Assembly: GCA_964019135.1 (NCBI GenBank)
Contig: OZ025252.1
Span: forward strand, 44,118,959 to 44,182,958
DNA length: 64,000 nt
Reading direction: 5' to 3'
Origin: Arenicola marina
Lineage: Eukaryota; Annelida; Polychaeta; Arenicolidae
Below are positions 12,150-23,000 of this stretch, piece after piece (positions within the stretch are counted from its first letter, which is position 1; every line of letters starts with the position of its first letter). The notes below the pieces were generated by a model, which saw only the letters and a program-made list of their open reading frames with translations, did not search any database and was not told where the DNA came from. The translations under genes and the position numbers were made by a program.

Positions 12150-13488
12150 GATCGATGCTAGATACGTGGACCGGAAGCCGTCAAAGCGCCACCTGGCGAT
12201 TGAACATGGGGCACTCCATAACAAATAAAGGGTCACGTTATGATCCGATAAGCTCCAACACGGTCCAAGCAATGCCGTTGATTATAGAAACCGGACACAA
12301 TCAAGTCATGAAGAGACATTTCTAACCAAAGAAATCCGAATTAAATTTGACCTTCATGAGTAAATTTACATATCTTACGAGATGCAACACGTAGTAAACT
12401 TAGATTGCAAGTAATAATCGTATCATATGTCCATAATGAGGATGGCCCATGCACTCTCTATATAACCGGCCCTGGGAAATAATATCCAGACAATTAACTG
12501 TACATTTTTATATTCTAATTTTCTACTAAAGTTTTTATAGTTTCTTATGCCGATTCCGCCCATTAGCCCCAAACTGCAATTCTTTCACATCAATGTAAAG
12601 GCAGAGCAGGAGGCAGGTCAGAATATATAATAGGGTCACTGCCTGGATCTAAGGGGAGGATCGAGGCACGAGGGGATGAGGAGACACCTTTTGGGCCCCC
12701 GTGACCTGCTTTTTGCACTTTTTAGACCCCATTGAGGACGCGTACGTCATAGCTATGCGTTCCTTTTTTAAACAATCGTTATTTTAAACTTTTATACCCC
12801 CCCCCCCTCCCCTCTTAATCCCCCAACGATAATCGGCGGGAGCGTTCCACCCCTGATGCTCGAGCTCGACGGAAATTAGTATTTAAACAAATCTAGAATT
12901 AGACTAGATATAAAAACCCCTCAAATACTGCTTTAATTTAGAAATATATTAACTTGCCTAACTGTTTTTTACATTACTTACATTTTTGTTATCTAATTAT
13001 GACACAGACATGTATGTACTTTTGTGTCAGATGAAAATGAGAAACGACTTACAGTGCCCAAAAAAGCATTTTGATATTTGGTGGTGTACACCCTTCCGCT
13101 TAGCTACCGGATGTTTATACATTTGTCTATTTTGTCTCGAATATGCATTTCAAATGATGTGAACTGTATAAACGTTAAGACCAAGTGTGTATATTTTATT
13201 ATTAGAGACTTTTATGACACTTTATAATGTACAGGTGCGTGCCTTTACACCTAAGTGAAATGTATTACCCAAATACTTCTATTATCGCTCAGTCTTTCGC
13301 AGGCATTCCTGATTTCTTTGCCTCCTGCCATCTTATTAAAGTTGCATATCGAGCTCTTTCCCGCCAAAACTAAGCCCAGGCGACACGTATATCACAATTT
13401 GCAGAAACCTCGATTGTTTCATTCTATGAATTCAGAAACGTAAAAAACTTCGCCGTCTTGACTGTGATATGGCAATCTCCTCGGACCC
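12150..13488. other. ACBD3 5' flank, divergent spacer toward AIDA
   Basis: This should contain the ACBD3 promoter. An ETS-type ACCGGAAG lies about 22 bp upstream of the ATG (12170-12177), and a GCGCCACCTGGCGA palindrome-like site, which matches a CTCF core on the minus strand, is at 12186-12199. Both are motif observations only. No other gene was seen. Confidence 0.4.
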
Positions 13489-13497
13489 CATAGAACT

Positions 13498-14182
13498 TTG
13501 GCGCAGGTGCCCCCAGGCAAGCCCGCTTCTCTAGGGGCTCAACGGTAACAATGCTAAAATCCTTCGACGTTAGTAGGGAATCGACTATAGCTTTTATTAT
13601 GATGTGGGCACATATAATTATAGTGCTTATATATTGTATATACCTTGTTCTATCTTCTGTTATCAAGAAAGCGAACAAATGTTGGAGCATGCGACTTTTC
13701 CCTACCAACCGCCATGAGTATGCAGCGCCACCTGGCGAATCCTGCCACCATTCGAACCATTTGTAGCCTGGGTCCCAAACTTTGTAACAGTTGATGACCT
13801 GTGAAAGAGGGCGCTGCTGTTGTCGGTAAGTTCAAAGTGAGCGACTGACAAGGCCCTCTAGCTGAGAGTCATATGTAACGGAGAGGAGGAACCAAGTCGC
13901 ATTCACAGGTACCGGCATCCGCCAAAACCAATATGGCCGATGGTGAACAGTTGTGTACTCCAACATTTCTTTGCGAAAATATAACCGAAACAACCTAGTG
14001 TCGATGCACTTTATTGATGTCAGATGATAGAACAAGGTATATTGAATATGTAAACACTATGATTGTTCGAGTACACATTATAATAAAAGCTACAGTCGAT
14101 TCCCTACTAACGTCGGAGGATTTTAACATTGTTACCATTGTGCCCCTAGAGAAGCGGGCTTACCTGGGGGCACTTGCGCCAA
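13498..14182. mobile_element. Mutator-like (MULE-type) non-autonomous element with 9-bp TSD
   Basis: The element starts TTGGCGCA...TGCCCCC and ends GGGGGCACTTGCGCCAA. The terminal inverted repeats run about 165 bp (13498-13665 against 14031-14182). Both flanks carry a perfect 9-bp direct repeat, CATAGAACT, at 13489-13497 and 14183-14191. Long TIRs plus a 9-bp duplication are typical of Mutator-like elements. The interior has no transposase. A third, partial end of the family (AGAGAAGTGGGCTTGCCTGG) is at 11660-11680. Confidence 0.85.
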
Positions 14183-14191
14183 CATAGAACT

Positions 14192-15344
14192 CTGTCACGG
14201 CACTGCTACTTAAGTTGTAACAAAGCCTCGCAAAGCACACAAACTGTAGCGATGACAGCGAGACATCATAACACACTTTTCTATTCTGTCACCATTGAAA
14301 AGTAGGTCGCAAGAATCCATCATTTCTGACATTTAATATTTCACCTTTTCCTTTTGAGTGCCAAGCAAAATTAACGAAGCAACGCTTTTTGCTTAAAGCC
14401 TGACCAAAGCTGGATGTGTGAAACTGCCCTCCTTATCACCCACCTCATCATTTGTTTACAATGGCAGAAGATGTCAAAAAGTGTCAGCTTTCAACAGCTG
14501 ATTACTCACTTATGAATAAAGATATTTAAATAAAGTCTTTTTTTGTGGGCTTTCCCTCATTAGCTTTCATTTAAGCTATCATATGATGATGTGAACGAAA
14601 AATAAAAAATTGACCTGTTATACCTACAAACTGACTACCACTAAGTTTAAAACTTGTGGTAAATTGACAATCACAGGCAAGGCTAAGAGACTCCATTTGG
14701 CAGTCTGGCATGCATGGAATATAGACAAAAGAAATTTTGGATGATTCTTATTTGTATTTTCACCTCTTCAGTTTTGGCGGGAAAGAGCCTGATATGCAAC
14801 TTTAACCATTCACACATTTGACATTTACTGTAGTACATGTACATGTAGGAAAATAAATAGGCTGAACTGAAGAGAACTGGTGCAAATTTTTCCATTAGCT
14901 TTGGAATTGGAGGCTTTTTTGTCAACACTGCCACTGCCCTGGCTGCTGGGGAAGAAAGGCCAAAGGGGTTTGATTTACTATTTAAACCTGCTCATACAGC
15001 AATTGATCACTTGCCTCATAATTTTTCAAAGGTTTTCAAGAAACGTCCTGGACACATTGTCTGACTGCAAATGTAAGCTTGATGAGAAATAGCTGTATGT
15101 GTCCTTATGCATTGAAAGGTCAGGGAAACAACTGCTGTCCTGCTGCAATTTTCCGTATGAGATATATATGAGATACATTAATTTGTCCAAAAAAAGGGGT
15201 TTAACAACATGTCCAGGTTTTTATTGCATACAATATATCTGTTAAAAATATAAATATATCATTTCCAGTCAAAATAAGTTTTTCAAGAAAAATGTTGCTG
15301 TATATGAGTAAATTTAATATATGCTGAGGCTACCAGGCACTTAC
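14192..15344. other. Divergent spacer, no feature recognised
   Basis: AT-rich sequence between ACBD3 and AIDA. An untranslated first AIDA exon could lie here, but I cannot identify one. Confidence 0.4.
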
Positions 15345-15885
15345 CGTAATTTCCAGGGTATAAGTCGGACCCTCCGATTTTGAGAAATATTTAGACTTTA
15401 GCCATATATAAGTTGTACCAGTGTATAATTTATACCTTTATATTGTATTTGTACATCTTACAAATTCACTGCCCTCCTCGCACAGTCTCTAAGGCTGGGC
15501 CAAACCCCTCAAAGATCATTGCAGCAAGCATCGGTATACAGGCACTAGCTTAACACCGCGCAGCTGATACTCGACCAAAAGAGTGGACAAGTCAATTAGG
15601 CATTGTTTATATAAGTGGCTGATGCATGGCGTGATCGGTTAAAACCTTGTTTCATTTCCAGGGAAGGGTTGGAGTGAAGGGGTCCATCGTCATCGTTGGC
15701 AGAGTGCCCAATTTTGACTTGACTTGTTGAGTGGTGCAGCGTGGTTCGGGAAGCGGCAGTCAGTGGTGTAACTTGATACAGCTGCTGTCTTAGACTGTGG
15801 GCCATAAAGAAAGTTGATACCGGGTTGCGCGACACGACAGTGGTTCTACAATTGGCACTGGAGTAATTTGCTTCATTCGCGGGAT
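15345..15885 (+). repeat. Dispersed repeat, copy B (GTATAAGTC family)
   Basis: Second copy of the element described at 8244-9015, same strand, with the same block order from CAGGGTATAAGTCGGACCC to CGACAGTGGTTCTACAATTG. A G14 tract (15949-15962) follows just beyond it. Confidence 0.7.
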
Positions 15886-16091
15886 GGGATTATATATAAT
15901 AACCGGGGACAGGCGAAAAATGAGCCCCGGTCAAGTCGGCAAGAGGGTGGGGGGGGGGGGGGAGGGAAGTCCTTAACTTACGGTAGACCAGCTAATACAT
16001 TTCAACAACAATATAATTATGGGGAAGATCAGTTGAAAGTTTCTAATAATTCAAGCTTGATATCATTACTGATATCCATAATATATATATA

Positions 16092-16875
16092 CAGTGCATG
16101 GTCCCTGCGTTATACGACTTCCGTTCTGCCAGCCCGAAAATACCGCATAACGGAGGGAGTCGTATAATAGAGAGCTGCCCCGAGATGGGCAGTTTTCGCT
16201 CCAGTATCGCGAACACCAATCAGTTACCGTCTCCGGGTTAACTTCAGTTGACTATCCACTCAGCACTGATGCTTTTGTATTGTGGCGTCGCTGAAAACTA
16301 TAGAGCCGTGCATCCATGCATTGATAGCGGAGAAAGGTCCAACGAGAAGAGCAATGTAAGAGCAAGCTTTCCCATCAAACGAATGTTGTTGTACCGTGCT
16401 GTGCTAAAGCAGTCAGTCTTAACCTCATCGTACAATATCTTCCTAAGATTCAGTCTTTGATGCAGCTCTGGCTCCTCTTTCCCTCTTATCCAGGATAGCA
16501 TCAGCATTCAGTCTAACAAAGTTGCTAAGCTTATGTGCTGATTATGGTTTCTCCAGCTTTGTGCCGTTAACTTGCATCAACAATCTGATCCTAAGATCAG
16601 CATTTTGATTGTGTTTTCCAGCAATTGTCTGCATGTACACAAAAGGTGTGACTAACAATGATGCGCTCTTTGACGTCTTCTCATTTACAACCAGTCAGAT
16701 TAGCGCAATGTGTTGTTTGTTCAGAGCCAATCGGGTCGACTGCCACGCCGCGCCGCCACGCAGCGAATTAACAAAGGGATTCAATTGTGTGCTGGTCGCA
16801 TAACGAGCACAGAGAAAAGACCGGATAATGCAGGGAGTCGTATAATACAGGGACCGTATAATGCAGGGACCACTG
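16092..16875. mobile_element. Pogo/Tigger-like MITE, TA-flanked, just upstream of AIDA
   Basis: The left end CAGTGCATGGTCCCTGCGTT is mirrored by a right end that reads, on the minus strand, CAGTGGTCCCTGCATTATAC. Both ends are flanked by TA (16090-16091 and 16876-16877). The TIR sequence resembles pogo-type Tc1/mariner elements. Its 784 bp hold no transposase. The right end lies 43 bp before the first AIDA coding exon. A lone fragment of the TIR (TTCCCTGCGTTATATGAC) is near 55643. Confidence 0.8.
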
Positions 16876-16918
16876 TACCGGTATATATCATTTATTAAAA
16901 TATTTTTTTTTTATTCAG

Positions 16919-17057
16919 GCTTAAATGATCTACCAATGGATGATGAAGAAGAGCTGGAGAAACAAAGTTATGTTGAGGAGTGGCACAAGACTTTAAAGGA
17001 AGGTCTTGACATTGATTCATGGGGACAACCAGTTGAAGCCATTGACCATTATGCCAG
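16919..17057 (+). CDS. AIDA: AIDA coding exon 1
   Basis: Acceptor TTATTCAG before 16919, ATG at 16936, donor GTAAAT after 17057. Codes residues 1-41, including the family signature DSWGQPVEAID. Confidence 0.9.
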
Positions 17058-20000
17058 GTAAATATTTATCTGTAACTGAACTGTAACTTGATTGATTATT
17101 AAAGAATGAATTCTCACACATTAAATTGCTGGTATAGTCATTCATGCAGATACAAAATACCGGTAGTTATATATGTGTGAATTAAGTAGTGCAGTTTAAA
17201 TTTGTATTTATTTCAGTTAACTTCAGTAAAATGTGTAGGCTAAAAAGGCTGAGATGTTGCATACATACAGTGATATATCAGTCGTTCTGTTTTTTATTCA
17301 GTCTTGCATCATGCATGGGACATATGGTTCAACCACATTGCATGCTGTTTAATGATGAACAAAAGGTAATGACACAACCTAGCCCAAAGGATTATTAACA
17401 GAATAAAGAAAGTATAATGAATGTGATTGATACACAACCAATGTGTAATGCCATAATGACGCTGTAAGCAGAACAGCAAAATTTAGGCCCTAAAATTCGA
17501 TTAACCTGGTAATAGCAAAATGTATACTGGTATTTTTTTTTATCTTCATTTTTGCTTAAATATACAAATGAACTACTATATTGCATTGCAGTTTTACATG
17601 TCCGAAGCACCTTGTGAGTTCTTACTGCTGTATTTTACTTTCTTCAGAACTCTCTGGAGTAACTTACCGTAATATGGATGTTCTCCCCCCCCCCCCTCCC
17701 TGTCCCAATAAATAAATTTGCCACCTGGATTCAGTGATGATACCATGTCTCACAAATAAATGTTTAGTTTAGTAATGTCTGAAAGTAAATTTATGAAACA
17801 TGGCATAGTGAAGATGGAGACTGATAAGAAGATATATAGATATATCTTGGCACACACTTTACCTTGGCTTCTTGTGACTTGTAGAAGACAGTAAGGAAGA
17901 TAATCATCTGTCTGGACATGATATATCTTGTCACACACTTTACCTTGGCTTCTTGTGACTTGTAGAAGACAGTAAGGAAGATAATCATCTGTCTGGACAT
18001 GATATATCTTGTCACACACTTTACCTTGGCTTCTTGTGACTTGTAGAAGACAGTAAGGAAGATAATCATCTGTCTGGACATGATATATCTTGTCACACAC
18101 TTTACCTTGGCTTCTTGTGACTTGTAGAAGACAGTAAGGAAGATAATCATCTGTCTGGACATGATATATCTTGTCACACACTTTACCTTGGCTTCTTGTG
18201 ACTTGTAGAAGACAGTAAGGAAGATAATCATCTGTCTGGACATGAGAAGCCAGTCGTTACAGGTAAACAAACTTGTTGCACCTCTTGTTGAACAATCTTT
18301 TAAACAATAATTTTTTTCTATGAAACTATATATTGGTAAATATTTCACCAAGATGCCCATTGTGTTTGTACAGTTGGAGAAACTGTTGTTCCACATATAA
18401 TATAGTTTTTATAAACATCCTCCAATGTGCTCTAATTACTGTACACAACCAGGCCTTAAACTGTGAAATGCAGTTTACATTGGTCTATATATTCCTAGTT
18501 TGCAGCAGACAAGCAAGCATTTGCTTTGACAGAAGTACAAAAGTTGGAAAAAGGTGAAGTGCTATATTGTTTCTGTCTTTTTTTTTAATTGCACTATTAT
18601 TTTGCCCTATATTAACACAATGACACACCGCTATTGTGTGTCGGTAACTATCTAATGGTGGGTCACATGTGAAGCAGAAAGCCATTATTCATATGTTGCA
18701 CCGTCGGTAAGCAAGCTGCGCTTCATATCAACAGGTCGTGGGTACTGCCACTGAGCCAAGTTTCATGTAACTCTATTTTATTGTACCGAGAGTGTTCTTG
18801 GCCCAATTTAACCTCCATGTGTATAGAATTAAGTGGGCTAAAACACCAACATTTCATTACTTTTCCTCTTTTCAGAACTCAAGTCGCTACTTCTCCAGGA
18901 CGCAAGAGAGTTTCCAGTGGACATAAGTAACTACAGCAGTGAGTTATCGTCCCTGCGATATCTGGAAGAGGAGGAGGTGTCGATAAACGTCCAAGCCAAC
19001 ACGGAACAAGACCCACAACGGTAAGAGTGTCAGCCAAACTATTAGTTACCTACATCCATACCCATTATTCTACTACAACTATTGCGGTAGTTACCTACAT
19101 CAATACCCATTATTGTACTACAACGATTACGGTAGTTACCTACATCCATACCCATTATTCTACTACAACTATTACGGTAGTTACCTACATCAATACCCAT
19201 TATTGTACTACAACGATTACGGTAGTTACCTACATCCATACCCTTTATTCTACTACAACTATTACGATAGTTACCTACATCCATACCCTTTATTCTACTA
19301 CAACTATTACGGTAGTTACCTACATCAATACCCATTATTGTACTACAACGATTACGGTAGTTACCTACATCCATACCCTTTATTCTACTACAACTATTAC
19401 GATAGTTACCTACATCCATACCCATTATTCTACTACAACTATTACGGTAGTTATCTACATCCATACCCTTTATTCTACTACAACTATTACGGTAGTTACC
19501 TACATCAATACCCTTTATTCTACTACAACTATTACGGTAGTTACCTACATCCATACCCATTATTCTACTACAAATATTACGGTAATTACCTACATCAATA
19601 CCCATTATTCTACTACAACTATTACGGTGGTTACCTACATCCATACTCTTTATTCTACTACAACTATTGCGGTAGTTACCTACATCCATACCCTTTATTC
19701 TACTACAACTATTACGGTAGTTACCTACATCAATACCCTTTATTCTACTACAACTATTACGGTAGTTACCTACATCCATACCCTTTATTCTACTACAACT
19801 ATTACGGTAGTTACCTACATCAATACCCATTATTCTACTACAACGATTACGGTAGTTACCTACATCCATACCCTTTATTCTACTACAACTATTACGGTAG
19901 TTACCTACATCCATACCCATTATTCTACTACAACTATTACGGTAGTTACCTACATCCATACCCATTATTGTACTACAACGATTACGGTAGTTACCTACAT

Positions 20001-23000
20001 CCATACCCTTTATTCTACTACAACTATTACGGTAGTTACCTACATCCATACCCATTATTCTACTACAAGTATTACGGTAGTTCCCTACATCCATACCCAT
20101 TATTCTACTACAACTATTACGGTAGTTACCTACATCCATACCCTTTATTCTACTACAACTATTACGGTAGTTACCTACATCCATACCCATTATTGTACTA
20201 CAACGATTACGGTAGTTACCTACATCCATACCCATTATTCTACTACAACTATTACGGTAGTTACCTACATCCATACCCATTATTCTACTACAACTATTGC
20301 GGTAGTTACCTACATCCATACCCTTTATTCTACTACAACTATTACGGTAGTTACCTACATCCATACCCTTTATTCAACTACAACTATTACGGTAGTTACC
20401 TACATCCATACCCTTTATTCTACTACAACTATTACGGTAGTTACCTACATCCATACCCATTATTGTACTACAACGATTACGGTAGTTACCTACATCCATA
20501 CCCTTTATTCTACTACAACTATTACGGTAGTTACCTACATCCATACCCATTATTCTACTACAACGATTGCGGTAGTTACCTACATCCATACCCTTTATTC
20601 TACTACAACTATTACGGTAGTTACCTACATCCATACCCATTATTCTACTACAACTATTACGGTACTTACCTACATCCATACCCTTTATTCAACTACAACT
20701 ATTACGGTAGTTACCTACATCCATACCCATTATTGTACTACAACGATTACGGTAGTTACCTACATCCATACCCATTATTGTACTACAACGATTACGGTAG
20801 TTACCTACATCCATACCCTTTATTCTACTACAACTATTACGGTAGTTACCTACATCCATACCCATTATTCTACTACAACTATTACGGTAGTTACCTACAT
20901 CCATACCCATTATTGTACTACAACGATTACGGTAGTTACCTACATCCATACCCATTATTGTACTACAACGATTACGGTAGTTACCTACATCCATACCCAT
21001 TATTGTACTACAACGATTACGGTAGTTACCTACATCCATACCCATTACTGTACTACAACGATTACGGTAGTTACCTACATCCATACCCATTATTCTACTA
21101 CAACGATTACGGTAGTTACCTACATCCATACCCATTATTGTACTACAACGATTACGGTAGTTACCTACATCCATACCCATTATTGTACTACAACTATTAC
21201 GGTAGTTACCTACATCCATACCCATTATTCTACTACAACTATTACGGTAGTTACCTACATCCATACCCATTATTGTACTACAACGATTACGGTAGTTACC
21301 TACATCCATACCCATTATTGTACTACAACGATTACGGTAGTTACCTACATCCATACCCATTATTGTACTACAACGATTACGGTAGTTACCTACATCCATA
21401 CCCTTTATTCTACTACAACTATTACGGTAGTTACCTACATCCATACCCATTATTCTACTACAACTATTACGGTAGTTACCTACATCTATACCCTTTATTC
21501 AACTACAACTATTACGGTAGTTACCTACATCCATACCCATTATTCTACTACAACTACTACGGTAGTTACCTACATCCATACCCATTATTCTACTGGGGCC
21601 GGCGCGACAGCTCAGTGGGCTAGAGCGCTCGCATTGAGTGCTCTGGTCACCTGAGAGCCTAACGGCACGTGGGTCGGTGGTTCGAGCCCTGCTGTGGCCA
21701 TGTCTATGTGGTCGCAAGATAAAGATCCCATGTCTTTCTTCGTAAAGAGTAGGGGGTTACCTCGGGGACATGGCTCCACTCTCCCTTCCTTCTCCCATTG
21801 ACGCGATATAACCAAAAGTGGTTAAAGCGTCCTGAATATGCAACCCGCCAAACCAAGCATGTCTATGTCTGACTATCTTGCTGGCAGTGTAGCTATTGTT
21901 TGTCTAGTAATAATTTGTTTTCCATAATATTTATATTATTTTTTTAAGACCGTCCTGCCACGTTGATAGCGTCGATGAGGACTCGGATGAGGAAGGTGAG
22001 TTGTTTTTATGGTAGTTATTGGTAATAGTATATGTCGATTATACTTAGTCATATAACATCATACCTCAAATTGCCTCGGGTTTCTCTCCCTTCCATGATC
22101 CGTTCAAAGTTCATACAGAACGCAAAGGGGGGTATACTTGGAGTGGTACCCTGGGGGTATATAGCTTGGAATGTATACCCTGTAAGTTTATACCCTGGGG
22201 GTGTATACACTGGGAGTCTATACCCTGGGAGTTTATACCCTGGGATTGTATACCATGGGTGTGTGTACCCTAGGAGTGTATACCCTGGTAGTGTATACCC
22301 TGGGCGTGTATACCCTGGGAGTGTACCATGGGTGTGTATACCCTGGGAGTGTATAACCAGCTGATATATACCCTGGGAGTGTATACCCTGGGGGTGTATA
22401 CCCTGGGAGTGTATACCCTGGGAGTGTATACCCTGGGAGTGTATACCCAGCTAGTGTATACCCTGAGGGTGTATATATTCTATAACCTCCGGTAGGCACG
22501 CGATAGTAAGTGACATCATTTACACACTCGCCTGACCGTGTTTTTTGCAGATACAGACACTGGCAGCCTCCTGTCACCCATCCCACCAGTGGAAGGCTTC
22601 ACCTCTATCACATTGCGACTGGAAAAGATCGGTCTAAAGGATCCCGCCCAGTACATTAACCCCTTTATTACTGTCACCGTCAAAGGTAAGATCATTATAA
22701 AAAAAGAATTACACATTGCCTGAATTAAAGGTGTGTTCTCCCGTACGCCATCTTATCTTAATGACGTGATTTCCTCTGATAAGTTATATAATGGCTTTTA
22801 GTTACTCTGCCGAGTGCTCCACCACGGACTGTATAGCAGTCAGGGTCAGGGTCAGGGTCAGGGTCAGGGCCAGGGTCAGGGCCAGGGTCAGGGTCAGGGT
22901 CAGGGCCAGGGTCAGGGTCAGGGTCAGGGCCAGGGTCAGGGCCAGGGCCAGGGTCAGGGTCAGGGCCAGGGCCAGGGCCAGGGTCAGGGCCAGGGTCAGG

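Noticed and set aside
18506..18553. TGCAG|CAGACAAG as the acceptor of AIDA exon 4
   Set aside because: It would bring a TGA into frame after seven codons; the upstream acceptor ATTCCTAG keeps the frame and matches the family.
19010..19050. Donor-capturing repeat at AIDA exon 5, by analogy with the acceptor cases
   Set aside because: The 45-bp unit has ACGGTAGTT, which looks like a donor, but it shares no exon 5 sequence beyond a few bases, so the array starts within the intron.
19027..21654. An 875-codon Thr/Tyr-rich frame, an 836-codon Tyr-rich frame and a 440-codon minus-strand frame as candidate genes
   Set aside because: All are translations of the same 45-bp repeat inside AIDA intron 5, with no unique sequence, promoter or splice evidence.
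21603..21700. A genuine tRNA gene
   Set aside because: A- and B-box-like motifs are present but the cloverleaf is not intact by eye, and the sequence continues into a body shared with a second copy, so it is a SINE head.
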